A DNA stretch of 64,000 nt from CAVQAH01 sp963784195 (GCA_963784195.1 CAWARA010000035.1:46269-110268), one strand, 5' to 3'; counted from the stretch's first letter, positions 1 through 11,287 are shown. Notes: generated by a model not told the origin, from the sequence alone. Made by a program: numbers and translations.

Positions 1-1
1 T

Positions 2-736
2 GTCTCCGCGCCTGACGCCGACGCCCAGAATCCGTTACAGCCAGACGCGCGCTTCGCCGGTTTGCAGTGGACGTTCGCTCGGATCAAGTACACCGCGTGG
101 AACGTTCCCGCATCGCAGGGGTGCGACACCTTCAACGAGTGCTGGACGATTGACTACCCGGCGGCCGAACAGAATCTCTCGCGTCGTCTCCGCACGGTGA
201 CCTCGATCCAGGTGAACGATCCTGTCGTCGTGACGCTCGACGACCCTTCGCTCTGGACATACCCGTGGATCTACATCGTCGAGCCCGGAACGATGACGCT
301 GAAGGAAAGCGAGGTGCAGAACCTGCGCGAGTTCCTGCTCCGCGGCGGCACGCTGACGTTCGACGACTTCCACGGGCCTGAGGAGTGGGCGCATTTTCAG
401 CGCGAAATGAAGCGCGTGTTTCCCGATCGGCGGATCGTGGACTTGCCGCCCAACCATCCGATCTACAGTTGCTTCTACCAGATCGATGAGTACCCGCAGA
501 CGCCTGGTCTCGGGTCGTTTCTGCAGGGCCGCACATGGGAGAAGGGTGGGTTTGCCCCGCGCCTGCGGGCGATCGAAGACGACAACGGCCGCGCCATGGT
601 CCTCATCAACTTCAACACGGACATGGGCGACGGCTGGGAATGGTCCAACGCCGCCGACTATCCCGGTTATGTCCGGTTCACCGCGCAAGCCTACCGGATG
701 CAGATCAACGAAATCGTTTACTCGCTGACCCACTGA
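2..736 (+). CDS. DUF4159 domain protein, 5' truncated by window edge
   Basis: The reading frame is open from the first bases of the window, so the start and probably a signal peptide lie upstream. The visible part begins with a short polar stretch, then the DUF4159 core (TFARIKY near its N-terminus; later LREFLLRGGTLTFDDF and a C-terminal aromatic-rich segment). DUF4159 proteins have a Rossmann or glutamine-amidotransferase-like fold and are usually exported; their biochemical role is unknown. The stop TGA overlaps the next start codon by one base (TGATG at 734-738), so translation is probably coupled to the MoxR gene. Membership of a Bat-type operon is clear from the six genes that follow. 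Confidence 0.85.
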   Translation, partial: VSAPDADAQNPLQPDARFAGLQWTFARIKYTAWNVPASQGCDTFNECWTIDYPAAEQNLSRRLRTVTSIQVNDPVVVTLDDPSLWTYPWIYIVEPGTMTLKESEVQNLREFLLRGGTLTFDDFHGPEEWAHFQREMKRVFPDRRIVDLPPNHPIYSCFYQIDEYPQTPGLGSFLQGRTWEKGGFAPRLRAIEDDNGRAMVLINFNTDMGDGWEWSNAADYPGYVRFTAQAYRMQINEIVYSLTH

Positions 737-1776
737 TGAATCCGACGCCCACCGCTCGCGCCACCCCGGAAGTCCTGTCGACCACGGATATCGCCGCCGT
801 AGCCGAGCGCGTGTCAGCGGGACGCAAGCGGATCCTGACGGAGATCCACAAGGTCATCGTCGGGCAGGAGGACGTCATCGATCAGGTCTTGATGGCGCTG
901 TTCACGGGCGGCCACTGCCTGATCACCGGCGTGCCCGGCCTCGCCAAGACGCTCCTGATCAAGACCGTCGCTGAAATCCTGGACCTGTCGTACAAACGCA
1001 TCCAGTTCACGCCCGATCTGATGCCGGCGGATATCACCGGCACCGAGGTCCTCGACGAACAGGGCGGCCACCGATCGCTGCGTTTCGTGACGGGACCGAT
1101 CTTCGCGCAGATCATCCTCGCCGACGAGATCAACCGCACGCCGCCAAAGACGCAGGCGGCGCTGCTCGAGGCGATGCAGGAGTACCACGTGACGGCTGCC
1201 GGCCGGACGTATCAGCTGGAGCGGCCGTTTTTCGTGCTCGCGACGCAGAACCCCATCGAGCTCGAGGGCACGTATCCATTGCCCGAAGCGCAGCTCGATC
1301 GCTTCATGTTCAACATCGTCATGACCTACCTGCCCGAGGACGAGGAGGTCCGCGTCGTCACGCAGACGACTGGCATCCACGTGCAGGTGCCGGAGCGCGT
1401 GCTCGGCGGGCCGGAGATTCTCGAGATTCAGCAACTGGTGCGGCAGGTGGTCGTGGCGGAGGATGTCGCGCGGTATGCCGTTCGCCTGGTCGATGCGTCC
1501 CGTCCGGGCCGGCAAAGCGACCATGGGTTCGTGCGCGAGTGGGTCAAGTGGGGCGCCGGTCTCCGCGCGTCGCAGGCCCTGATCCTGGCGGGGAAGGCAA
1601 GGGCCCTGCTGCACGGCCGGTATCACGTGTCGGTCGGCGACATTCAGGCGTTGGCGCGCCCCGTGCTTCGCCATCGCGTGATTCCCAACTTCTACGCCGA
1701 GTCCGAGCGGATCACCTCCGACAATCTCGTCGAGCGCCTGCTCGAAGCGGTTCCGGTACCGCGAAGCGGGATGTAG
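736..1776 (+). CDS. MoxR family AAA+ ATPase
   Basis: 346 residues, the usual MoxR length. The Walker A motif GVPGLAKT is at residues 65-72 and Walker B IILADE at about 126-131, followed by the sensor region LATQNPIE and a C-terminal lid domain. MoxR ATPases act as chaperones that mature or activate vWA-domain partners, and genes for several vWA or DUF58 proteins follow directly. The ATG at 736 overlaps the upstream stop and gives the expected N-terminus; an in-frame extension upstream only translates the end of the previous gene in another frame. The next gene starts 2 bases after the stop. Confidence 0.95.
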   Translation: MNPTPTARATPEVLSTTDIAAVAERVSAGRKRILTEIHKVIVGQEDVIDQVLMALFTGGHCLITGVPGLAKTLLIKTVAEILDLSYKRIQFTPDLMPADITGTEVLDEQGGHRSLRFVTGPIFAQIILADEINRTPPKTQAALLEAMQEYHVTAAGRTYQLERPFFVLATQNPIELEGTYPLPEAQLDRFMFNIVMTYLPEDEEVRVVTQTTGIHVQVPERVLGGPEILEIQQLVRQVVVAEDVARYAVRLVDASRPGRQSDHGFVREWVKWGAGLRASQALILAGKARALLHGRYHVSVGDIQALARPVLRHRVIPNFYAESERITSDNLVERLLEAVPVPRSGM

Positions 1777-1778
1777 CG

Positions 1779-2688
1779 ATGCCCACCCCCGCCACGCGCG
1801 ACTTGAGGTTTCTGGATCCGGCCATCATCGCACGGCTCGGCACCATGGAGCTGAAGGCGCGGACGGTCGTGGAAGGTTTCATCTCCGGTCTTCATCGAAG
1901 CCCTTTCAAGGGGTTCAGCGTCGAGTTCGCTGAGTACCGCCAATACATGCATGGAGACGACCTGTCCACGCTCGACTGGAAGGTCTACGCACGCATCCGA
2001 TCGCCACTACGTCAAGAAGTACGAGGAGGAAACCAACCTCGAGTGCCACATCCTGCTGGATGTGAGCGGCTCGATGGGATACCGCGGGTCGGCGCCAATG
2101 AGCAAGATGGAGTATGGCTCTGTCCTCGCGGCCTCGCTTGCGTTCCTGATGAACCGGCAGCGTGACGCGACCGGTTTGATCGCCTTCGACGATCGCATCA
2201 CGTTCCGGCTTCCCGCAAGCGCCCGCCCCGGGCACCTGCATTCGTTGCTCCTTGGTCTCGAGCGGCTGCAGCCAGGCCGCCGATCTGACGTCGGCCGTCC
2301 GCTCCATCAGCTCGCTGATGCGCTCGTCAAGCGCAGCCTGGTCGTGCTGATCTCCGACCTGCTCGACGATCCCGAGCCCATCATCAAGGGGCTGAAGCAC
2401 ATCAAGTTCTGCGGCACGGACGTCATCGTGTTCCAGGTCCTCGATCCGCACGAGCTCACGTTTCCGTTCACCGGATCGGCAAAGTTCAAGGATCTCGAGA
2501 GCGCCGAGGAACTCATCACGGAACCGACCGCGATTCGCACGAGCTATTTGCGCGAGCTGGCGGGGCTCACGCTCACCTACGACCGAGCGCTGCGGGGCGG
2601 GGGCATCGACTACGTGCAGCTCGACTCGTCGCAGCCACTCGACTTCGCCTTGCTCGCCTATCTCGCCGCGCGCTCGCGAAGGAAATAG
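1779..2688 (+). CDS. DUF58 protein, one frameshift
   Basis: The N-terminal part (DUF58 signature around residues 50-75, DWKVYAR) is read from the ATG at 1779. The rest, starting SDRHYVKKYEEE and containing the vWA-like motif LLDVSGSMGY, is in the next frame. The span is 3n+1 bases, so a single extra base near 1992-1996 accounts for the break and restores a protein of about 302 residues. DUF58 proteins are the usual partners of MoxR ATPases and carry a MIDAS-like DxSxS. No membrane segment is seen. Given the many similar breaks in this window I favour a sequencing insertion over a true pseudogene. Confidence 0.85.
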
Positions 2689-2690
2689 GA

Positions 2691-4523
2691 ATGTCGTTCC
2701 TCTATCCCGCGTTCCTGCTCGGTGCGCTCGCGATCGCTCTTCCGATCGTCCTGCACCTGCTGCGGCGTGATGTGGCCCCCGAAGTGCCGTTCACAGCCGT
2801 CCGGATGCTGCGGCGGTCGCCGATCGAGCGATCGCGGCGGCGACGGTTGCAGGATCTGCTGCTCCTCGCAGCCCGCGTCGCCGCTCTGCTCCTGCTCGCC
2901 CTGGCCTTCGCGCGGCCGTACCTGACGTCTGCGAGTGGCGGAGGCACGCTCGTGGTGGCCGTCGATCGCTCGTTCAGCATGAGCGCACCGGGACGCTTCG
3001 AGCAGGCCCTCGAGCGCGCGCGCACGGCGATCGGTCAAGCGTCCATCGGCGAGCGCGTCGCGCTGGTGGCATTCGACGATCGCGCGGACATCGTGTCAGA
3101 GCCCGGCAGCGGCGCGGATGCCTTGTCCGCGTTGAACGGACTGAAGCCGGGCTTCGGCGCGACGGAGTACGGGCCAGTCGTCCAGAAGGTGGCGGAACTC
3201 GGCAAGGGTTCCGGGGGAACTCTGATTATCGTGACCGACATGCAGCGATCCGGCTGGACCGCTGACGCGGCGTCTCAACTTCCCGCGGGCTGGCAACTTC
3301 AAACGGTCGACGTCGGGGGACTGGTACCCAACGTCGCGCTCAGCAACCTTCGGATCGAGCCCGATCGCATCGTGGCGGCCGTCTACAACGGCGGCGACGC
3401 CGTTCGTCAGGGTCAGGTTCGCATCTCGCACGGCGACCGGCAGATAGCGACCGGCCAGTACAGCGTCGAACCCGGAGCGCTGACCGACGTACCGGTCGCC
3501 GTGAAGGTGCCAACAACGGGCGGGCTGACCGTCACCGTGGACGATCCTGGCGGCATCCCCGCCGACGATACGCGCTATGCGGCCCTTGGAACGAGCCAAT
3601 CGAGCGTCGCGATCGTCACTGGCGGCTCTCAACGTCAGTCGGGTTTCTATCTCGAGCGCGCACTGGCAACATCGTCGGAGGAGTCTGACGGGCTTGCGGC
3701 GCGAACAGTGTCGGGGTCGACTGTCACTTCTGACTCGCTGTCATCGCAGTCTGCGGTGGTCCTCCTCTCGACGCGCGGACTGACACGTGAGGCGCGCCAG
3801 GCCATCGCCGACTTCACGCGCCGGGGCGGGGGGCTCGTCCTGATCGCCGCTCCCGACCTCGAAGCATCGGTTGTTTCGACGATGTTCAACTGGGATCCGC
3901 CACTGACGGTGGCCGAGCACCAGGGCCCGCTGTCGCTGGCGGTGACCGATATCCGCCATCCCATCCTCCGGCCGTTTGGAGCGTTGACCGCCAATCTCGG
4001 GCACGTCCAGTTCAGCCGAAGCTGGCGGATTCGCCCTGACGGATGGGACGTCGTCACCACGTTCAGCGACGGCACGCCCGCTCTTCTGGAGCGTCACGAA
4101 GGCAACGGCCAGGTCGTGATATTCGCATCTGATGTCGATCGACGATGGAACGACTTTCCGTTGCATCCGGCCTTCGTTCCCTTCACGATCGAATCGATCC
4201 GCTACGCGGCGGGGGAACGCAGAAATCCGCGTGAATTCACCGTCGGCCGGGCGCCCGCGGAAACGGCCGGACGGCCCGGTTTGCACACGGTGGGGGACGA
4301 CAAGCGGCTGGTCGCCGTCAACGTCGACGCTCGCGAAAGCGGGCTCGAACGGCTGGCGGAAGACGAGTTTCGTCAAAAGGTCAGGACGGAGGCAGCCGGG
4401 GCATCACCGGCGTCTGCCTTGCAGGCTCGTCAGACCGAGGGGGCGCAGAACTTCTGGCGTTACGGGCTGGTTCTGATGCTCGTTGCGCTTGTGGCTGAGT
4501 CGGTGGTGGGGAGGGTTTCATAA
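2691..4523 (+). CDS. BatA-type membrane protein with vWA domain
   Basis: 610 residues. It starts with the BatA N-terminal module: a membrane segment at about 5-25, a basic linker with RRSPIERSRRRR, and a second membrane segment at 55-77. A von Willebrand A domain follows with the MIDAS motif DRSFS (Asp92, Ser94, Ser96). The middle and C-terminal parts resemble the amidotransferase-like region of these large Bat proteins (for example FTRRGGGLVLIAAPD), and a last membrane helix lies at about 590-605. An AAGGA ribosome site precedes the ATG at 2691, two bases after the DUF58 stop. It probably forms an inner-membrane complex with the MoxR and DUF58 products; the physiological role of this operon type is not settled. 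Confidence 0.9.
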   Translation: MSFLYPAFLLGALAIALPIVLHLLRRDVAPEVPFTAVRMLRRSPIERSRRRRLQDLLLLAARVAALLLLALAFARPYLTSASGGGTLVVAVDRSFSMSAPGRFEQALERARTAIGQASIGERVALVAFDDRADIVSEPGSGADALSALNGLKPGFGATEYGPVVQKVAELGKGSGGTLIIVTDMQRSGWTADAASQLPAGWQLQTVDVGGLVPNVALSNLRIEPDRIVAAVYNGGDAVRQGQVRISHGDRQIATGQYSVEPGALTDVPVAVKVPTTGGLTVTVDDPGGIPADDTRYAALGTSQSSVAIVTGGSQRQSGFYLERALATSSEESDGLAARTVSGSTVTSDSLSSQSAVVLLSTRGLTREARQAIADFTRRGGGLVLIAAPDLEASVVSTMFNWDPPLTVAEHQGPLSLAVTDIRHPILRPFGALTANLGHVQFSRSWRIRPDGWDVVTTFSDGTPALLERHEGNGQVVIFASDVDRRWNDFPLHPAFVPFTIESIRYAAGERRNPREFTVGRAPAETAGRPGLHTVGDDKRLVAVNVDARESGLERLAEDEFRQKVRTEAAGASPASALQARQTEGAQNFWRYGLVLMLVALVAESVVGRVS

Positions 4524-4561
4524 AGTGCGCAAGTGCGCAAGTGCGCGGGTGCGCAAGTGCT
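4522..4561. repeat. short tandem repeat of AAGTGCGC words
   Basis: The stretch between the BatA stop and the DUF4175 start is made of the octamer AAGTGCGC in tandem with one variant unit (GGGTGCGC). It lies in the same frame as the downstream gene and could be translated if the GTG at 4533 were used, adding a repetitive N-terminus. I prefer the GTG at 4578 because the transmembrane domain begins soon after it. Similar word-based repeats punctuate other gaps in this window. Confidence 0.7.
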
Positions 4562-4577
4562 TAGCGAGAGACGAATT

Positions 4578-7500
4578 GTGACCGAGCGCGATGAGGTGCG
4601 GGCGTTCTTGAGTCGGGTTCGGCGCCGGTGGTTTGCCCAGGCGGCGCTGAGGACCGTGGCTCGAGCGGCGTTTGCTGCGGCGGTGCCAGGGTTGGCGGCC
4701 CTCGTGATCGAACGTCTGTTTCGGCCCGACGGTCCGGCGCTCGTGCTGCTTGGTGCTGCGGCGGTTGTGGCGGCGCTGGGCGCCGGGGCGTTTGCGGTGT
4801 GGCACATGCAGCGGCGGCCGAACGATACGCAGGTCGCCCGCTTCATCGAAGAACGCGCGGGGTTGTTGCCGGGTGTCGAGCCGCTGGACGATACGATCGT
4901 CAGCGCCGTCGATGGCTCCGGCGAGGGCACGCCGCTCACCCCTCTGATTCACAACGCGGCGGCCCGCCGCCTTGCCGAGTTCACGCCACGTCAGATCGTG
5001 GCTCCCGCGGCCATCCGTCGCGGAGTGGTCGAGACAGTTGCGGGGCTCGCGCTGCTCGCGTTCACGCTCGTCATCGGTCGCGATCCGCTCGCCCGGAGTT
5101 TCGACACAGCCTGGCTGGGGCTCAACCCGAACGCGATTCAGATTTCGGTTCAACCGGGGGACGTGCGCGTCATCGGCGGCAGCCCGCTGCAGATCCGCGC
5201 GATCGTGCACTCGGGTAACCGGCCGCTGACACATCTTCAGCCGACGATGACGGTCACGGCGGGTGCCGATCAGCGAAAAGTGCCGATGACGGTCGAAGGC
5301 GGAGCGTTCGTCTTCCCGTTCGAGTCGGTGGATCGCAGCTTCACGTACAAGATCGGCGCTGGGGGCGCGTCGACGCGTGATTTCGCGGTGACGGCGCTCT
5401 TCGCACCGCGTGTCGAGCGCATCGACCTGCACTACGAATACCCGTCGTTCACGGGCCTTCGTCCACGGGACGAGCAGAACGGCGGCGACATCTATGCGCC
5501 AGCGGGAACCAAGGTCCGCCTGAGGGTTCAGACGGACAAGCCGATAGCCGCCGCGGAGATGACTCTTGCCGGGGCCGGCGCCAAGCCGCTGCGGCCCGCG
5601 GGCGATCGCTCGGCTGAAATCGAACTGGTGCTGTCGCGCGACGACTCGTATCGGCTGCGGCTGACGGATCACGACGGCCTCGGCGCGCCTGGGGAAACGG
5701 AATATTTCATCCGCTTGATGGACGATCGTCCGCCGGACGTCAGGATCCTTCGACCAGCGGGCGATCAGCAGATCACGCCACTCGAGGAAGTGGCCATCGA
5801 GGCGCGTGCGGAAGACGACTACGGCATCGCGAACTTCGAACTGGTCTATGCGGTACCGGGAGGTCAGACGAAGGTTGTGCCGTTCGCCAACGTCTCGGGT
5901 ACGGAGGTCGCCAGATTGGGCGCGCACCTTCTCGCGGCCGAAGACCTGCGGGTCAAGCCCGGCGACGTGATCACGTACTACGCGCGAGCCCGCGACGTCA
6001 GCCGCGGGAAGCGCTCGACCGAGACGCGCAGCGACATGTACTTCCTCGAGGTCCGGCCGTTCAACGAGGAATTCGTCGAGGCCCAGAGCCAGGCCGGCAG
6101 CGGGGCGAACAGCGCGCAGATCGAGACGCTCATCGCCGCGCAGAAAGAGATCATCAACGCCACCTGGAACATCGAACGCCGGTCCGGAGCGGGCCGTTCC
6201 GCCGACGATCTGAAGGCTGTCGCTGAGGCGCAGGCGGAGCTGAAGGCGCGCGCCGAACAGATGGGAATGCCTCGCCGCGGCCGCGGACCGATCCGGCCGC
6301 CATTGCAGATCGCTCCTCAGCAGGCGCCACAGTTCCGTCAGACCACCGGAGATCCGGTCGGCGAAGCCGCGCTGGCAATGGGCCGCGCGCTCGAGCAGCT
6401 GCAAGGCCAGCGTACGGCTGATGCGCTGCCGCACGAGATGGCGGCGCTTCAGGCGCTCCTTCGTGCGCAAGCCGAAATAAGGCGCCGCGAGGTGATGCGG
6501 CAGCAAGCGAATGCCGGTGCCGGTGGATCGGGCCGGCAGGGGCAGGACCTGTCGGCGCTCTTCGACAAGGAACTGCAGCGGCAGCAGCGAACGAATTACG
6601 AGAGCCGCTCGCAGGTTGAAGAGCGGCCCGATCAGAAGGATCAAAGCGACGCGCTCGACCGGATCCGCGATCTGGCTCGCCGCCAGGAGGAACTGAGCCG
6701 CAAGCAGCGCGAGCTGGCTGAATCCAAGGAGGCCGAGGAAGAACGCAAGCGTCAGCTCGAGCGGCTGACGCGGGAGCAGAGCGAGCTCCGCGAGCAGGCC
6801 GAGAAGCTCGCGCGTCAGCTCGAGCAGCAACAGGGTGCGCAACAGGCCGGTCAGCGCCCACCATCGCAGTCGCAATCCGGACAGCAGGGCCAGCAACAGG
6901 GCGGTCAGGCTGGTAACCAATCTGCCAACCCGCAAAAGGGGCAGGGCGGCAACGCCAGTGGACGGATGCAGGACGCGTCAGAGCAGATGCGCAACGCCGC
7001 GAACGAGCTGCAACGCAACGACGCCAATGCCGCTGCCGACCAGAGCGCGCGCGCTGCTGAGCAGCTCCGTTCGCTCGAACAGCAACTGCGTGGCGGCAGT
7101 CCCGAGGCCCGCCAGCGCGCGGCAGGCGAATTTCAGCTCGAAGCGCAGCAGATCGCCGACGAACAGCGACGAATCGCCGCGGAGGCCGGAAGGCTCGAAA
7201 AGAGTGATTCGACGGCAACGGCCGACGCGCGTCGCAGGCTCGCTGGCGAGAAGGATCGGCTTGCCGAGCGCGTCGACAACCTGCAGCGTGGTGTCGGAGA
7301 ACTCGCCAAGGGCGAACAGACCGGCAAGCAGTCTGGCGTGAGCGGGGATGGGGCCCCGCGACCACCAGGAAAAGAGACGGTTGCGCGCGCGGGCGAAGCG
7401 GCGAAGGAACTCGAGCGCCAGGAGATCGGGCGGAGAATGCGCGAAGGCGCGAAGCAGCTGCGGGACGGCTCTGCGCAGCCGTCGCGCGGAGGTGCCGCCG

Positions 7501-8092
7501 GCGAGGAGGAGCTCGCGCGATCGATGGACCGCGTGGCTGATTTGCTGGGGGCGTCCAGCGCCGAAGCGAGGGGCCTCTCGAGCCAGTTGGAGCAGACGCG
7601 CGAGATTCGAGACCGGCTCGATCAGTTGGAGCGTCAGATACGGGACGCCGAGGCGAAGAATCAGGGTCGCGCACCAAGTCCGATCAGCAGGGTCCTCCTA
7701 ACGCGAGCGGGTCATCTGGCGGCGCGGAGGAAAAGGAACTCGAGCGGTTGCGCGAGGAGTACGCGCGCGAGCTTCAGCGCGCAAGCGAGCTGCTTGGCAA
7801 GCTTCAGCAGAGCGCCCCGCGCAGCGGGCTTGGGGGCGCCACTCCCGAAAAGGCCGAGCGAAGCCAGGCCGATCCTGGCAACCAGCCCTTCAAGCAGGAC
7901 TACAGCGGCTGGGAGTCTCTCCGGAAGGACGTCAACCTGGCGCTCGAGCGAACCGAGCAGGCGGTCTCGGCGAAGATCGCCGGGCAGAAAACTCAGGATC
8001 GACTGAGCGCTGGCGGCAGCGACCGTGTCCCGGATGCCTACCGCCGCCTGATAGCCCGCTATTACGAGTCGCTGGCCCGCTCCAAAAAATAG
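4578..8092 (+). CDS. DUF4175 family membrane protein, one frameshift
   Basis: A large protein of about 1,171 residues. Two or three membrane segments lie in the first 185 residues, followed by Ig-like or beta-rich extracytoplasmic segments. A very long Gln/Arg/Glu-rich coiled coil then runs from about residue 650 onward (many LARRQEELSRK-like heptads and Gln/Gly-rich tracts). The last 115 residues, ending with the conserved YRRLIARYYESL-type tail, are in a different frame from the body. The span is 3n+2, consistent with one missing base between about 7640 and 7690. The start GTG at 4578 is preceded by a purine-rich GCGAGAGA. DUF4175 proteins accompany Bat-type operons; the function is unknown but probably structural in the envelope. 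Confidence 0.85.
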
Positions 8093-8098
8093 AGCGCC

Positions 8099-10316
8099 GT
8101 GACATTCGCGAACCCTCTTCCGTGGTGGGCGTTGTGCATGGTCGTTGCGGGCGCCATGCTGATCGCCTGGCTGGCTTACCGGCGCTTTGCCGCCTCGGCT
8201 CCACAGCGATACGCGTTGATTGCGCTGCGTGCCCTCACGCTGCTCGCCATCGTCATCTTTCTCATGAGGCCGATCGTTCGCACGACCGAGCCGGACGCGC
8301 GTGCGGTCGTCGTTCCGGTCCTCGTCGATCTTTCCCGGAGCATGGGAATCGAGGACGTCGAGAACACGAGGCGCATCGATCGTGCGCGGGATCTCCTCAC
8401 CCGCAGCCTGCTCCCTGCCTTGTCAAGTCGCTTCGCTGTCGAGGTCATCGGGTTCGGCGACGACGTGGCGCCTGTGACGACGGACAATCTGACGGCGACG
8501 GCCCGCCAAAGCGATCTTCAGGGGGCCCTCGCAGCCATGCGCGATCGCTATCGCGGCCGCGCGATTCCAGGGATCGTGCTGCTCTCCGACGGCGGCGACA
8601 CGGCAGGCACCGCGGATCGCATGGCCGCTGAAAGTGCGCCGGTGTATGCCTTCGGTATCGGCGCGCCTCGAGTAGCCCAGGATCGCGAGGTTCTCAGCGT
8701 TACCGCGGCGGAAGCGGTGCTCGACGATTCGCGCGTCGATCTTGCGGTGTCGGCCGTCAGCCATGGTGGCGCTGGAGGCACCGATCCGATCGAATTGCGG
8801 TTGCTCGAGAACGGGCGCCCAATCGAAGTTCGCCGCGTTTCACCGGCCGCGGACGGCGCGCCGATCCATGCCGTCTTTCAGGTCGCGCCAGGTCGCGGCG
8901 GGCCGACGGTCTATACCATCGAAATTCCAGCGCTGCCGGGTGAGCTCGTGCCGGAGAACAACGCGCGGAGCACGCTCGTGCAGCCGCCAGCACGCAGCCG
9001 CCGCGTGCTCCTGATTGAAGGCGCGCCGGGTTTCGAGCACAGCTTCCTGAAACGCGCCTGGTCGGCCGACTCCGGCCTCGAGGTCGACTCCGTTGTTCGC
9101 AAGGGACGCAACGAGCAGGGGCGCGATACCTATTACATCCAGGCGGCTCAGTCCCGCAGCGATGCCCTGCGCAACGGGTACCCGCCCAGGCCGGACGATC
9201 TCTTTCGCTACGACGCGCTCGTGCTCGCCAACGTCGAAGGCCATCAGCTGACCCGCTCGCAGCTCGAGGCAACGCGGGCGTTCGTGGCGCAGCGTGGTGG
9301 CGGTCTCCTCGTGCTGGGGGCGCGCTCGTTCCTGCAGCAGGGGCTCGCCGACACGGCCATCGAAGAGGTTCTGCCGCTGAGCCTTCAGGATCGCACCGGC
9401 GGCGTATTGCCGGCGGTCGATGCCCAAGGCGTCAACCGTGTGACGCTGACCACGCAGGGCGAGGCGCATCCCGTCATGCAGCTGGGGCTCGCGGCAGACG
9501 ACAGCCTCAAGAGGTGGGGCACCGTGCCTCCGCTCGCGGCGATTGCTCCGCTCGGCGGTCCCCGTCCGGGAGCCACGGTGCTCGCACTGGCGAGCGGCGC
9601 CGGCGGAACGCAGCGCGCGCTGGTCGCGGTGCAGCGCTTCGGTGATGGACGGTCGATGATCTTCGCGGGCGAGGCGGCGTGGCGCTGGCGCATGATGCTG
9701 CCGGCGACCGATCGCTCGGTACGACACGTTCTGGCGTCAGGCAGTCCGCTGGCTGGCGCTTCCAGCTACCGATCCCATCGCGATCACCGTGCCTCCCGGC
9801 GCGGCGGCCGGTGCACCGGTTGCTATTCAGATCGCCGTCCGCAACCAGGCGTTCGAGCCGATCCGGGACGCGACGGTCGACGTGCGCGTGACGACGGCGG
9901 ACGGACGCCTCGAGCAGGTGCGGGCGACCGCGGATCCGGAGGCGCCAACGTCCGGGCGATACATCGCGCGCTTCAAGGCCGGTGACTCAGGCGTCTATCG
10001 TGTCGTCGCCGATGCGAAGCGCGAGCGAGTGCCGCTCGGCTCGGCCAGCGCATCGTTGCTCGTCGGTGGTGCCGATCTCGAGATGACCGATCCGCGGCTC
10101 AATACGGCTGTTCTTCAGCGTCTTGCCGGTGCGTCGGGCGGGAGAGTCGTCAGCGAAGCGGATGTCGCAGAAGTGGTCAGCGCCCTTGAAACGAATGTGC
10201 CGGCCGCGGCCCTGAGCGTCCGCCGCGATCTCTGGCACAACGGCTGGTCGTTTGCGGCAATTGTGCTGTTACTCGCAGGCGAGTGGGTGCTCCGCCGCCG
10301 TTGGGGGCTGCGATGA
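8099..10316 (+). CDS. vWA/amidotransferase-like membrane protein, one frameshift
   Basis: Two N-terminal membrane helices (about 9-27 and 38-57) precede a vWA domain with the MIDAS motif DLSRS (Asp77, Ser79, Ser81). A class I glutamine-amidotransferase-like domain follows (VLLIEGAPGFEHSFLKRAW, later FVAQRGGGLLVLGARS), and a C-terminal membrane helix ends in basic residues. The body is read from GTG 8099. After DRS near 9718 the frame changes and continues as YDTFWRQAVRWL to the end. The span is 3n+1, so one extra base in the run around 9718-9721 explains it. Six bases separate it from the DUF4175 gene. It is probably another subunit of the Bat-like complex. Confidence 0.85.
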
Positions 10317-11287
10317 TGCGCGTGCTCCGGCACCTCACATTGTTATTGGCGCTCATTTGCGTCCTGCCGTCAAAGGCTCTGGCGGACGAGCGCTACGCCC
10401 TCATCGTCACCGGCGCCAGCGGCGGGCAGGAATATGCCCAGCAGTACCAGCAGTGGACGTCGAGCCTCCAGCGCGTCCTGCAGGGCCGGATGAAGATCGA
10501 TGCGGCCAATATCACCGTCCTGACCGAAACAGCCGCGGCAGCCAGGCGCTCGACGGCGGAAAACGTTCGTCGCGCGATTGCGGGCGTCAGCAAGCGCATG
10601 ACCGCCTCCGATCTGCTCTTCGTCGTGCTGATCGGCCACGGCACGTACGACGGCGTGGACGCGAAGTTCAATCTCGTCGGACCGGACCTCGAATCAGCCG
10701 AGTGGGCGTCGCTCGTCGAGGGGCTTCCCGGCCGCATCGTGCTGGTCAACACGTCGTCGGCCAGTTTTCCGTTCATCGAACGCGTCACGGGTGAACGCCG
10801 GATCGTCATCACCGCGACCGATTCGGTCGCGCAGCGGTTCGACACGATCTTTCCCGACTATTTCATCAAGGCGTTCGAGGACGAGCAGGCGGACCTGGAC
10901 AAGAACGGGCGTGTCTCGATCTGGGAGGCGTTCACCGCAGCGGCTGGCGGCGTCCGACGCCACTACCAGCAGCGAGGACAGCTGGCAACCGAACGTCCGT
11001 TGCTCGACGACAACGGCGACGGTCGCGGACGCGATGCCGTCGAGGCGGGCAACGACGGTTCGGCGGCGAGCCGCACGTATCTGGATCAGCAGACGGCCAA
11101 CGCCGCGCCGACCGATGACGTGCTCCTCGATCTGCTTCAGAAGCGCGCCGTGATCGAGGGTGAGATCGATGAGCTGAAACTCCGCAGGAGCTTCATGCAG
11201 CCGCCCGAGTATCAGAAGGAATTCGAGCGCCTGATGATCGAGCTCTCCCGAATCGGCCGCGCGGTCCGCGAGCGCATCAAGTCCTAA
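10316..11287 (+). CDS. secreted caspase-fold (peptidase C13-like) protein, probably inactive
   Basis: About 323 residues with a clear signal peptide ending near SKALA-DE. The fold signature of clan CD peptidases is present: YALIVTGASGG at the first strand and VVLIGHG (catalytic His in GHG). At the place where legumain-like enzymes have the nucleophile Cys (usually in an E/N-x-C-x-S context) this protein has NTSSAS, so the Cys is absent. This suggests a pseudo-enzyme or scaffolding role. The gene closes the Bat operon: TGATG at 10314-10318 couples it to the previous gene. An alternative start three bases earlier (10313) makes no difference. The C-terminal third is a charged helical segment. 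Confidence 0.8.
   Translation: MRVLRHLTLLLALICVLPSKALADERYALIVTGASGGQEYAQQYQQWTSSLQRVLQGRMKIDAANITVLTETAAAARRSTAENVRRAIAGVSKRMTASDLLFVVLIGHGTYDGVDAKFNLVGPDLESAEWASLVEGLPGRIVLVNTSSASFPFIERVTGERRIVITATDSVAQRFDTIFPDYFIKAFEDEQADLDKNGRVSIWEAFTAAAGGVRRHYQQRGQLATERPLLDDNGDGRGRDAVEAGNDGSAASRTYLDQQTANAAPTDDVLLDLLQKRAVIEGEIDELKLRRSFMQPPEYQKEFERLMIELSRIGRAVRERIKS

Noticed and set aside
4518..6935. 805-codon open frame on the minus strand
   Set aside because: Antisense to the DUF4175 gene; Leu/Arg-rich mirror composition typical of high-GC shadows and no family likeness.
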